64,000 nt of DNA from Herbidospora cretacea (GTDB lineage Bacteria; Actinomycetota; Actinomycetes; Streptosporangiales; Streptosporangiaceae). The position numbers and the translations under genes are program-made. Each line of letters starts with the position of its first letter. The first letter of the stretch is position 1. Positions 1 to 7,492 of this stretch are shown one piece after another. Location: positions 270,858-334,857 of the forward strand of contig NZ_BBXG01000003.1 of the NCBI RefSeq assembly GCF_001570605.1, in the 5' to 3' direction. Below the pieces are notes generated by a model that was not told the DNA's origin, did not search any database, and saw only the letters and a list, made by a program, of their open reading frames with translations.

Positions 1-2510
1 GACCACTGCCCCCCGACAGGCCCTCTCTCGACGGCTTGGAGCAGGCATGGGTAGCCCGCTGGGCCGCCGACGATGTCTACCGCTTCGACCGGACGCGCCC
101 GCGCGAGCAGATCTTCTCGATCGACACGCCGCCCCCGACCGTCTCCGGATCACTCCACGTCGGCCACGTCTTCTCCTATACCCACACCGACACGATCGCC
201 CGGTTCCAGCGGATGCGCGGCAAGTCGGTCTTCTACCCCATGGGGTGGGACGACAACGGCCTGCCGACCGAACGCCGGGTCCAGATCGTCTTCGGCGTCC
301 GGTGCGACCCGTCGGTCCCCTACGACCCCGATTTCCAGCCGCCGGACAAGCCCGGCAAGCAGCAGGTGCCGATCTCCCGGCGCAACTTCATCGAGCTGTG
401 CGAACGGCTGACCGCCGACGACGAGAAGGCGTTCGAGGAGCTGTGGCGGCGGCTCGGGCTGTCGGTCGACTGGTCGATGACCTACCAGACGATCGACGCG
501 AACGCGCGGGCGGCGTCCCAGCGCGCCTTCCTGCGCAACCTCGAACGGGGGCAGGCCTATCTGTCGGAGGCCCCGACGCTCTGGGACGTCACGTTCCGGA
601 CCGCCGTCGCCCAGGCCGAGCTCGAAGACCGCGAGTGGCCGGGCGCCTTCCACCGCATCGCCTTCCACCTGTCGCCCGAGCAGCAGGCGCAGGGGTTCGC
701 CGACCGGGTCTGGATCGAGACGACCCGGCCCGAGCTGATCCCGGCCTGCGTGGCGCTGGTCGCCCACCCCGACGACGAGCGCTACCGGCCGCTGTTCGGC
801 TCGACCGTCCGCACCCCCGTCTTCGGGGCCGAGGTCCCGGTCCTCGCCCATCACCTGGCCGAACCCGACAAGGGCTCGGGCATCGCGATGATCTGCACCT
901 TCGGCGACGTCACCGACGTCGTCTGGTGGCGGGAGCTCGAACTGCCCACGCGCGCCGTCGTCGGCTGGGACGGCCGGATGCTGCCGGACGCCCCGGAGGG
1001 CGTGAACGCGGAGCCGTACAAGGAACTGGCCGGGAAGACCATGCACAGCGCCCGCGAGCGCATGGTCGAGATGCTGCGCGACAGCGGCGAACTGGAGGGG
1101 CAGCCGCGGCCGGTGAAGCGGCCGGTCAAGTTCTACGAGAAGGGCGACAAGCCTCTGGAGATCGTGACCACCCGCCAGTGGTACATCCGCAACGGCGGGC
1201 GCGACGCCAAGCTGCGCTGGGAGATGCTCGACCGGGGGCGGGAGCTGATCTGGCACCCGGCCCACATGCGGGTCCGCTACGACAACTGGGTCGAGGGGCT
1301 GGCCGGCGACTGGCTGATCTCCCGGCAGCGGTTCTTCGGCGTGCCGATCCCGGTCTGGTACCAGCTCGATTCCGAGGGCGAGATCATCCACGAGGCGCCG
1401 CTGACGCCGCCCGAGAGCATGCTGCCGGTCGACCCGGCGAGCGACGTGCCGCCCGGCTTCACCGAGGACCTGCGCGGCAAGCCCTTCGGCTTCGCGGGCG
1501 ACCCCGACGTCATGGACACCTGGGCGACCTCCTCGCTGACCCCGCAGATCGCGGGCGGCTGGGAGCGCGACGCCGACCTGTTCCAGCGGGTCTTCCCGAT
1601 GGACCTGCGGCCCCAGGCCCACGAGATCATCCGCACCTGGCTGTTCTCCACGATGGTCCGGGCCCACCAGGAGGAGGGCGTGGTCCCGTGGAAGCACGCC
1701 GCCATCTCCGGCTGGATCCTCGACCCCGACCGCAAGAAGATGTCGAAGTCCAAGGGCAACGTGGTCACGCCCATGGGACTGCTGGAGGAGTACGGCTCCG
1801 ACGCGGTCCGCTACTGGGCCGCCAACGGCCGTCCCGGCACCGACACCACCTTCGACACCGGGATGATCAAGATCGGCCGGCGGCTGGCCATCAAGATCCT
1901 CAACGCGTCGAAGTTCGTGCTGTCCTTCGACGACAACCCCGGCGAGGTCACCGCGCCGCTCGACCTGTCGATGCTGGCCGCGCTCGACGAGGTGGTCCGC
2001 GACGCCACCCGCGCGTTCGAGGCCTTCGACTACACCAAGGCGCTGGAGCGGACCGAACGGTTCTTCTGGGCGTTCTGCGACGACCACCTCGAACTGGTCA
2101 AGGCGCGCGCCTACGACGGCGACGCCTCGGCGGTGGCCGCGCTGCGCGCCGCGCTCGACACGCTGCTGCGGCTGTTCGCGCCGTTCCTGCCGTTCGTGAC
2201 CGAGGAGGTCTGGTCGTGGTGGCGGGAGGGCTCCGTCCACACCGCCTCCTGGCCGTCGGTCGGCGGTCGCGGCGGTGACCCCGGCGTCCTGGAGGCGGTG
2301 GCCGACGTGCTGGCGCGGGTCCGCAAGGCCAAGTCGGCGGCCAAGCTGTCGATGCGGGCCGAGGTGGCCCGGCTCGACGTGCGCGGGGAGAAGGCCGACC
2401 TGGTCCGCCTCGCCCAGGACGACCTCTGCTCGGCGGGGAACGTCGAGGAGTTCGTGCTGGAGGCGGCGGAGGGTCCGCTTGTGGTGAAGACGGTCCTCGA
2501 AGAAGGCTAA
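1..2510 (+). CDS. valS: Valine--tRNA ligase, type 2 (5' end outside window)
   Basis: Charges tRNA-Val with valine in the cytoplasm. The class I signatures are visible: HVGH (HIGH-type) near residue 41 and KMSKS near residue 567, counted from the TTG at 36. The segment GWDDNGLPTERR in place of the usual bacterial GTDHAG-type motif marks the shorter archaeal-like type 2 ValRS, and the protein stops at VLEEG without the long C-terminal coiled coil of the standard bacterial enzyme. The frame stays open from base 3 with no stop, and the upstream residues (PSLDGLEQAW) fit a ValRS N terminus, so the TTG at 36 is probably internal and the true start lies before the window. Family call is firm; the start is unknown. 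Confidence 0.95.
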   Translation, partial: PLPPDRPSLDGLEQAWVARWAADDVYRFDRTRPREQIFSIDTPPPTVSGSLHVGHVFSYTHTDTIARFQRMRGKSVFYPMGWDDNGLPTERRVQIVFGVRCDPSVPYDPDFQPPDKPGKQQVPISRRNFIELCERLTADDEKAFEELWRRLGLSVDWSMTYQTIDANARAASQRAFLRNLERGQAYLSEAPTLWDVTFRTAVAQAELEDREWPGAFHRIAFHLSPEQQAQGFADRVWIETTRPELIPACVALVAHPDDERYRPLFGSTVRTPVFGAEVPVLAHHLAEPDKGSGIAMICTFGDVTDVVWWRELELPTRAVVGWDGRMLPDAPEGVNAEPYKELAGKTMHSARERMVEMLRDSGELEGQPRPVKRPVKFYEKGDKPLEIVTTRQWYIRNGGRDAKLRWEMLDRGRELIWHPAHMRVRYDNWVEGLAGDWLISRQRFFGVPIPVWYQLDSEGEIIHEAPLTPPESMLPVDPASDVPPGFTEDLRGKPFGFAGDPDVMDTWATSSLTPQIAGGWERDADLFQRVFPMDLRPQAHEIIRTWLFSTMVRAHQEEGVVPWKHAAISGWILDPDRKKMSKSKGNVVTPMGLLEEYGSDAVRYWAANGRPGTDTTFDTGMIKIGRRLAIKILNASKFVLSFDDNPGEVTAPLDLSMLAALDEVVRDATRAFEAFDYTKALERTERFFWAFCDDHLELVKARAYDGDASAVAALRAALDTLLRLFAPFLPFVTEEVWSWWREGSVHTASWPSVGGRGGDPGVLEAVADVLARVRKAKSAAKLSMRAEVARLDVRGEKADLVRLAQDDLCSAGNVEEFVLEAAEGPLVVKTVLEEG

Positions 2511-2552
2511 TCCGGTTGCGCGTCCGGCCTGTTCCCGTGCCAGGCTGGACGC

Positions 2553-3728
2553 GTGATCGCAGAACGTGAGCGGGCGGCCCACCCGGGGAAGGGCCGGCGG
2601 AGCGGGGACGTCCCGCCCACACTGAATCTCGTCGCGTCGTGGTCCTGGCGGCTGATCGTCATCGGCGTGGTCGTCTACTTCGTCGCCATGATCATCGCCA
2701 GGCTCAGCTTCGTGACCCTGCCGGTCGCGATCGCGTTCCTGCTGACCGCGCTGCTGTTCCCGATCACCAAGCGGCTGCGCCGGGCCGGGCTGCGGCCCAT
2801 CTACGCCACGTGGCTGACCATGCTGGTCGCGCTGGCGTTCATCGGCGGCATCGGCTTCCTGATCGGCAACCGGGCCAACGAGGAGTTCCCCGGTCTGGTC
2901 GCGCAGATCCAGCGGACCGCCCGCGACGTGCAGAACTGGCTGCTCACCGGGCCGCTCCACCTGCGCGAGGCGCAGATCGCCGACTTCGTCGACGACCTCA
3001 CCCGCCAGCTCAACGAGCAGCGCAGCCAGATCACCGACACCGTGCTGACCGGCGCGACCGCCCTCGTCGAGGTGCTGGCCGCGATCGTGCTGCTGCTGTT
3101 CGTGACGTTCTTCCTGCTCAAGGACGGCGACCGGATCTGGGCCTGGTTCCTGCGGGCGTTCGGCGGCGCGGCCGACCGGGTCGACCGCGCCGGGCGGGCC
3201 GCCTGGCGCACCCTGTCCCACTACGTGCTCGGCACGGTCGCGGTCGCGGCCGTCCACGCCCTGGTCATCGGCATCGTGCTGGCCGGGATGCGGGTTCCGC
3301 TCTGGGCGCCGCTCGCGGTGCTCATCTTCTTCGCCTCGTTCATCCCGATCGTCGGCATCTTCTTCGCCGGCGGCGTCGCGACCCTCGTTGTTTTCGGCTC
3401 CCAGGGCTGGGTGTACGCCCTGATCTTCGTCGGCGTCCTGGTGGTCGAGCAGCAGCTGGAGAACCACGTGCTGCAGCCCCTCATCGTGGGCCGGGCGCTG
3501 GAGTTCCACCCGCTGGCCATCATCATCGTGCTGGCCGTCGGCGGTGTGATCGGCGGCATCGCCGGGGCCGTGGTGGCCGTCCCGGTGACCGCGGTGATCT
3601 ACCGGGCGCTGCCCGAGCTGCGCCGCGACCGGCCGGAGGAACCGCCCCGGATGATCGGACCGGCACCGCCTGAACCAGAGCCCTCACCAGGCGCGGGAGA
3701 CGCGGTCCCGGGCGGCCCCAACCGGTAG
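2553..3728 (+). CDS. AI-2E family transporter (PF01594-type permease)
   Basis: A 391-aa polytopic inner-membrane protein of the AI-2E/YdiK permease family. Paired hydrophobic segments occur at roughly residues 28-75, then a soluble stretch (about 100-160), then several helices to about residue 350, ending in a Pro-rich cytoplasmic tail. The conserved FFLLKDGDRIW segment and the IPIVGIFFAG region are typical. Substrates differ within the family (autoinducer-2, Na+/H+ exchange, others), so none is assigned. The GTG start lies 7 nt after a CAGGCT hexamer that may be a -10 box, suggesting a leaderless transcript. It sits 42 bp after valS and 11 bp before dut. Confidence 0.85.
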   Translation: MIAERERAAHPGKGRRSGDVPPTLNLVASWSWRLIVIGVVVYFVAMIIARLSFVTLPVAIAFLLTALLFPITKRLRRAGLRPIYATWLTMLVALAFIGGIGFLIGNRANEEFPGLVAQIQRTARDVQNWLLTGPLHLREAQIADFVDDLTRQLNEQRSQITDTVLTGATALVEVLAAIVLLLFVTFFLLKDGDRIWAWFLRAFGGAADRVDRAGRAAWRTLSHYVLGTVAVAAVHALVIGIVLAGMRVPLWAPLAVLIFFASFIPIVGIFFAGGVATLVVFGSQGWVYALIFVGVLVVEQQLENHVLQPLIVGRALEFHPLAIIIVLAVGGVIGGIAGAVVAVPVTAVIYRALPELRRDRPEEPPRMIGPAPPEPEPSPGAGDAVPGGPNR

Positions 3729-3739
3729 GGTTGCGATCC

Positions 3740-4177
3740 ATGAGTGTCGAGGTGCTGATCCACCGGCTCGACCCTGAGCTGCCGCTACCGGCATACGCCC
3801 ATCCGGGCGACGCGGGTGCCGATCTCTACGCGGCAGAAGACGTCGAGTTGCTCCCCGGCGAGCGGGCCATGGTCGGCACGGGCGTGGCGATCGCGCTGCC
3901 CGACGGCTACGCCGCGTTCGTCCACCCGCGTTCCGGGCTCGCCGCCAAGCACGGTGTGACGCTCGTCAACGCGCCTGGAACGGTCGATGCCGGATACCGA
4001 GGCGAGATCAAGGTGACGCTGCTCAACACCGACCTCAAGGAGGCCGTCCGGCTGCGGCGCGGTGACCGCGTCGCCCAGCTGGTCATCCAGCGGGTCGAGA
4101 AGGCGGCGTTCTACGAGGTGGAGCGGCTGCCCGGTTCGGCGCGCGGCGCCGGCGGCTTCGGCTCCACCGGCAGATAG
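3740..4177 (+). CDS. dut: Deoxyuridine 5'-triphosphate nucleotidohydrolase (dUTPase)
   Basis: Hydrolyses dUTP to dUMP and pyrophosphate, keeping uracil out of DNA and feeding dTMP synthesis; the family is a homotrimer. The five trimeric dUTPase motifs are seen in order: AGADLYA, PRSGLAAKHG, NAPGTVDAGYRGE, RGDRVAQLVI and the C-terminal RGAGGFGSTG glycine arm. Length (145 aa) is normal. The ATG at 3740 is preferred over an in-frame TTG at 3731 because the protein then begins MSVEVLI, as is usual for the family. A TAGGGT hexamer at 3726-3731 could be the -10 of a near-leaderless promoter. Confidence 0.96.
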   Translation: MSVEVLIHRLDPELPLPAYAHPGDAGADLYAAEDVELLPGERAMVGTGVAIALPDGYAAFVHPRSGLAAKHGVTLVNAPGTVDAGYRGEIKVTLLNTDLKEAVRLRRGDRVAQLVIQRVEKAAFYEVERLPGSARGAGGFGSTGR

Positions 4178-4191
4178 GAAAGGTGAACCAA

Positions 4192-4881
4192 GTGTTCCGA
4201 CGCCGACGTGGCGCGGCCGAGACCCCGTCCGACAAGCCTTCCGACCCCACTCCGCGACAGGAGACCCCCGCCTCCGGTGGCTCGGGCCGTGAGTCCGGCC
4301 CTTGGGACTCCGCCGACAGCTACCCCCAGGCCGACCGGGTCGACCTGGGCGGGCTCCACCTGCCGATCGGGCCCGACTTCGAGGTCCAGCTCCAGGTGGC
4401 CGGCGAGCAGATCGTCGGCGCGCTGGTGCTGGCCCAGGAGAGCGCCCTGCAGCTCCACGCCTTCGCCGCCCCCAAGAAGTCCGGCCTGTGGGACGACCTG
4501 CGCGTCGAGCTCTCCCGTGACGTCGAGGCCGCCAAGGGCACGGTCGAGGAGCGCGAGGGCCCCTTCGGCACCGAGCTCCACGCCCACGTGCCGCAGGAGA
4601 ACGGGCAGCGGGCGCCGATCCGCTACATCGGCGTCGACGGGCCGCGCTGGTTCCTGCGGGCCGTGATCACCGGCCGCGCCGCCGTCGACCCCAACGCCGC
4701 CGCGGTGCTGGAGGGCGTGGTGCGCGAGGTCGTGGTCGTCCGGGGCGACGAGCCGATGGCCCCCCGCGAGGGCATCGCGCTGCAGCTCCCGCCCGAGGCC
4801 CGGCAGGCCCTGGAGGAGCAGGCCGACGACGGGTCGTACAACCCGTACGAGCGTGGTCCGGAGATCACCGAAACGCGGTGA
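4192..4881 (+). CDS. DUF3710 domain protein
   Basis: A 229-aa cytoplasmic protein of the actinobacterial DUF3710 family, function unknown. After a short basic start (MFRRRRG) and a low-complexity acidic/Pro region, the conserved domain begins near residue 45 with the segment DLGGLHLPI and runs through WFLRAVITG. The GTG at 4192 is chosen over the in-frame GTG at 4183 because AGGAAAGG lies about 8 nt before it and relatives start MFxRR. Position between dut and an OB-fold gene matches the usual order in Streptomyces-like genomes (recalled, not checked). Confidence 0.85.
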   Translation: MFRRRRGAAETPSDKPSDPTPRQETPASGGSGRESGPWDSADSYPQADRVDLGGLHLPIGPDFEVQLQVAGEQIVGALVLAQESALQLHAFAAPKKSGLWDDLRVELSRDVEAAKGTVEEREGPFGTELHAHVPQENGQRAPIRYIGVDGPRWFLRAVITGRAAVDPNAAAVLEGVVREVVVVRGDEPMAPREGIALQLPPEARQALEEQADDGSYNPYERGPEITETR

Positions 4882-4937
4882 ATTCCCGCTTTTGCCCGGT
4901 CGATATGGGACCGTTATGCACCTGGCGGCCCATCGCC

Positions 4938-4943
4938 TAGGCT
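4938..4943 (+). promoter_or_regulatory. Candidate -10 box (TAGGCT) for the OB-fold gene
   Basis: TAGGCT matches the actinobacterial TANNNT -10 pattern and lies 8 nt before the ATG at 4952. TTATGC lies 18 nt upstream as a weak -35. The 70-bp gap after DUF3710 is lighter in GC than its surroundings. Placement implies a very short leader. Confidence 0.35.
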
Positions 4944-4951
4944 GAAGCATC

Positions 4952-5338
4952 ATGAGTACACAGGAGCCCGTCAAAAAGGGCGGACTACGAGGCTTCTTCC
5001 GCCGGTTGGCCACCAGCCAGGCCGAGCTGGAGGCGGCCGAACTCCGGGAAGGCCTCGAACCCGAAGGAGCCACGCCCATCGCGGCGTGTGGTGAGCGCCA
5101 GCGCTTCTGCGTGGCCGGTACTCTCCGTACGGTGACGCTCCGGCCGCGGGGCGGCGCGCCGGCCCTGGAGGCCGAGCTCTACGACGGCTCCGACGTCATC
5201 GACCTGGTCTGGCTGGGCCGACGCAAGATCGTCGGCATTGAGCCGGGCCGGGTGGTCCGGGCCGAGGGCCTCGTGAGCCTGCAAGACGGTCGCAAGGTCA
5301 TGTTCAACCCCAGGTACGAACTGCGCCCAGCCGGGTGA
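4952..5338 (+). CDS. OB-fold nucleic-acid-binding domain protein
   Basis: A 128-aa protein with an OB-fold-like beta pattern: FCVAGTLRTVTLRP, ALEAELYDGSDVIDLVWLGRRKI and GRVVRAEGLVSLQDGRKVMFNPRYEL. The N terminus (about 45 residues) is charged and probably flexible. Small proteins of this kind are conserved in Actinobacteria next to DUF3710 and DUF3159 genes, and no reaction has been assigned to them. The stop codon overlaps the first possible GTG of the DUF3159 gene, so the two are probably co-transcribed. Nucleic-acid binding is inferred from the fold only. Confidence 0.75.
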   Translation: MSTQEPVKKGGLRGFFRRLATSQAELEAAELREGLEPEGATPIAACGERQRFCVAGTLRTVTLRPRGGAPALEAELYDGSDVIDLVWLGRRKIVGIEPGRVVRAEGLVSLQDGRKVMFNPRYELRPAG

Positions 5339-5358
5339 CGAGGAACGGTGAAGCACAC

Positions 5359-6045
5359 GTGAGCACTGCCGAAGAGGCCGCGCCCCCATCGGTGACCCCG
5401 CCGGCGAGCGCCCACGAGTCCGTCGAGGCCGTCGTCCGCGCCCAGATCGCCAAGGCGTTCGGCGGCAAGCGGGGCACCGTCGAGGCGGCCGTGCCGACGA
5501 TCGCCTTCACGCTGAGCTGGATCTTCACCGAAGACCTCAAGTTCTCCGTGATCCTGTCGGTCGCCCTGTCGGTGCTGCTGCTGATCGCGCGCATCGTGCA
5601 GCGGTCGACGCCGCAGTTCGTGCTCAACAGCCTCTTCGGCATCGGCATCGGCGCGTTCTTCGCGCTGCGCAGCGGCAACGCGGAGGACGCGTTCCTGCCC
5701 GGCATGCTGTGGATCGCCGTCGTCGAGGCGCTGATGATCCTGTCGATTTTGGTGCGCTGGCCGTTCCTGGGCTTCCTGCTCGGCGCGACCAACCCCGACG
5801 ACCCGATCGCCTGGCACCGCGACAAGGGCATCGTCGACCTGTGCGTGAAGCTGTCGTGGATCATGGCGCTGCCCGGCCTGATCAAGCTGGCCGTGCAGAT
5901 CCCGCTCTACCTCGCGGGGAACGTGTTCTGGCTCGGCATCGCCAAGGTGGCGCTCGGCTGGCCGGTCTACCTGGCCGCCCTGGCCACGGTCGGCTGGATG
6001 CTGGCCCGGGGGCGGACCGCCGCTCCCGAGGCCACCGCGTCGTAG
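5359..6045 (+). CDS. DUF3159 membrane protein
   Basis: An integral membrane protein of the actinobacterial DUF3159 family, 228 aa from this start. Five to six hydrophobic segments are visible, with conserved pieces such as NSLFGIGIGAFFALRSG and the polar stretch TNPDDPIAWHRDKGIV between helices. Function is unknown. A GTG at 5335 overlaps the previous stop but has no ribosome site; the GTG at 5359 has GAGGAAC and GGTGAAG upstream and is preferred. It forms a cassette with the preceding OB-fold gene. Confidence 0.8.
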   Translation: MSTAEEAAPPSVTPPASAHESVEAVVRAQIAKAFGGKRGTVEAAVPTIAFTLSWIFTEDLKFSVILSVALSVLLLIARIVQRSTPQFVLNSLFGIGIGAFFALRSGNAEDAFLPGMLWIAVVEALMILSILVRWPFLGFLLGATNPDDPIAWHRDKGIVDLCVKLSWIMALPGLIKLAVQIPLYLAGNVFWLGIAKVALGWPVYLAALATVGWMLARGRTAAPEATAS

Positions 6046-6063
6046 CGAACGCGTCGTAGGGAA

Positions 6064-6723
6064 CTAGTGGGGAGCGAGGAGCTGGGCCAGCTCCTCCTCG
6101 ACCTCCTGGCTGGCCACGAACAGCAGTTCGTCGCCGGCCTCCAGCGGGTCGTCGACCGACGGCACCAGCACCCGGCCCTCGCGCAGGATCGCCACCAGGG
6201 CCGAGTCGGTCGGCCACGGCACCGAACCGGCCCGCTGGCCCACCACGGGCGCGTCTTCCGGCAGGGTCAGCTCGACCAGGTTGGCCTGCCCCTGGCGGAA
6301 CGTCATCAGCCGCACCAGGTCGCCGACGCTGACCGCCTCTTCGACCAGCGCGCTGATCAGACGCGGCGTGGAGACCGCCACGTCGACGCCCCACGACTCG
6401 TTGAACAGCCACTCGTTCTTCGGGTGGTTGATCCGGGCGACCACGCGCGGCACGCCGTATTCGGTCTTGGCCAGCAGCGAGACGACCAGGTTGACCTTGT
6501 CGTCGCCCGAGGCGGCGATCACGACGTGGCAGGCGTTGAGCCCGGCCTCGTCGAGCGCGGAGATCTCACAGGCGTCGGCGAGCAGCCACTCGGCCCTCGG
6601 CACACTGTCGATCTTGATGGCCTTGGGGTCGATGTCGATCAGCAGCACCTCGTGGCCGTTCTCCAGGAGCTCGGCCGCGATCGACCGGCCGACGGCGCCC
6701 GCCCCCGCGATCGTGACGCGCAT
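6064..6723 (-). CDS. TrkA-family K+ channel/uptake regulatory protein (second of pair)
   Basis: A 219-aa cytoplasmic RCK protein. It starts MRVTIAGAGAVGRS, a GxGxxG Rossmann motif with the acidic strand end LLIDID at about residue 35, so it should bind NAD(H) or a similar nucleotide. The C-terminal part (about 140-219) is a RCK_C/TrkA_C domain with GQRAGSVPWP and DELLFVA. Such proteins gate potassium transport at the membrane. The ATG overlaps the stop of the upstream TrkA-like gene by one base, so translation is coupled. Two TrkA-like genes side by side resemble ceoB/ceoC of other actinomycetes; this is the ceoC-like one. Confidence 0.88.
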   Translation of the reverse strand: MRVTIAGAGAVGRSIAAELLENGHEVLLIDIDPKAIKIDSVPRAEWLLADACEISALDEAGLNACHVVIAASGDDKVNLVVSLLAKTEYGVPRVVARINHPKNEWLFNESWGVDVAVSTPRLISALVEEAVSVGDLVRLMTFRQGQANLVELTLPEDAPVVGQRAGSVPWPTDSALVAILREGRVLVPSVDDPLEAGDELLFVASQEVEEELAQLLAPH

Positions 6724-7394
6724 CAGTTCTCCTCGGTCTCGGCCGGAGTGCCGGACAGCACCTTGTTGATGTGGTCCATGTGATTGCCGGAGGCGACGAC
6801 GTGGAGCACGTCTCCCTCCTGGAGCACGGTGTCCTCGCGCGGGACGACCGCCTCGCCCATCCGGTTGAAGAAGGCGACCCGCCCGCCGACAGCGGATTCG
6901 AGGTCTTTGGCGCGGGTGCCGATCCACGCCGGGTTGTAGGTCACCTCGGCCAGCACGACCGTACCCGTCGGGTCGCGCCACAGCGGCTCGGCGCCCTCGG
7001 GCAGCACCCGGCGCAGGATCTGGTCGGCGGTCCACCGCACGGTGGCCACGGTCGGGATGCCCAGCCGCTGGTAGACCTCGGCGCGCCGGGGGTCGTAGAT
7101 GCGGGCGACCACGTTGTCGACGCCGAAGGTCTCGCGCGCCACCCGGGCGCTGATGATGTTGGAGTTGTCGCCGCTGGACACGGCCACGTAGGCCTGCGCG
7201 GACTCGATGCCGGCCTCTTCGAGGACGTCGCGGTCGAAACCGATCCCGGTCACCCGGCGGCCGCGGAACCCGGCACGCAGGCGCCGGAACGCCTGGGGAT
7301 CACGATCGATGATCGCGACCGAATGGCCGTTGTCCTCAAGGATGTGGGCGAGCGTGGAACCCACGCGCCCGCACCCCATGATCACGATGTGCAT
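6723..7394 (-). CDS. TrkA-family K+ channel/uptake regulatory protein (first of pair)
   Basis: A 223-aa RCK protein starting MHIVIMGCGRVGS (GxGxxG) with the acidic residue in IIDRD near residue 31, followed by a TrkA_C domain (VVPREDTVLQEGDVLHVVAS). It is probably a nucleotide-sensing subunit for potassium uptake, working with the adjacent paralogue. The ATG at 7394 is chosen over longer in-frame starts because the protein then begins exactly at the first Rossmann strand. It is divergent from the APC permease gene; the 98-bp gap must hold both promoters. The permease next door is a plausible partner. Confidence 0.88.
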   Translation of the reverse strand: MHIVIMGCGRVGSTLAHILEDNGHSVAIIDRDPQAFRRLRAGFRGRRVTGIGFDRDVLEEAGIESAQAYVAVSSGDNSNIISARVARETFGVDNVVARIYDPRRAEVYQRLGIPTVATVRWTADQILRRVLPEGAEPLWRDPTGTVVLAEVTYNPAWIGTRAKDLESAVGGRVAFFNRMGEAVVPREDTVLQEGDVLHVVASGNHMDHINKVLSGTPAETEEN

Positions 7395-7478
7395 GCTCCC
7401 CGCCGGTGTCGAGACGTCGATGGGGACAGTATCCCGCCTACGGGTACCGCCCCGTGCCGGTGCCCTGGTCAGGGAGGC

Positions 7479-7484
7479 TAGGCT
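7479..7484 (+). promoter_or_regulatory. Candidate -10 box (TAGGCT) for the APC permease
   Basis: TAGGCT sits 8 nt before the GTG at 7493, repeating the arrangement seen before the OB-fold gene. No convincing -35 is visible. A near-leaderless transcript is implied. Confidence 0.35.
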
Positions 7485-7492
7485 TCTCAGTC

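Noticed and set aside
36..38. TTG as the valS start
   Set aside because: The frame is open to the window edge and the upstream residues look like a ValRS N terminus, so the gene is treated as 5'-partial.
150..3509. Very long minus-strand open frame (over 1,100 codons) opposite valS and the AI-2E gene
   Set aside because: It is the antisense shadow of GC-biased genes: low-complexity Arg/Gly/Asp/Gln composition, no domains, and clear real genes on the other strand. Similar shadows opposite acnA, dxs, glgX and pnkp were dropped for the same reason.
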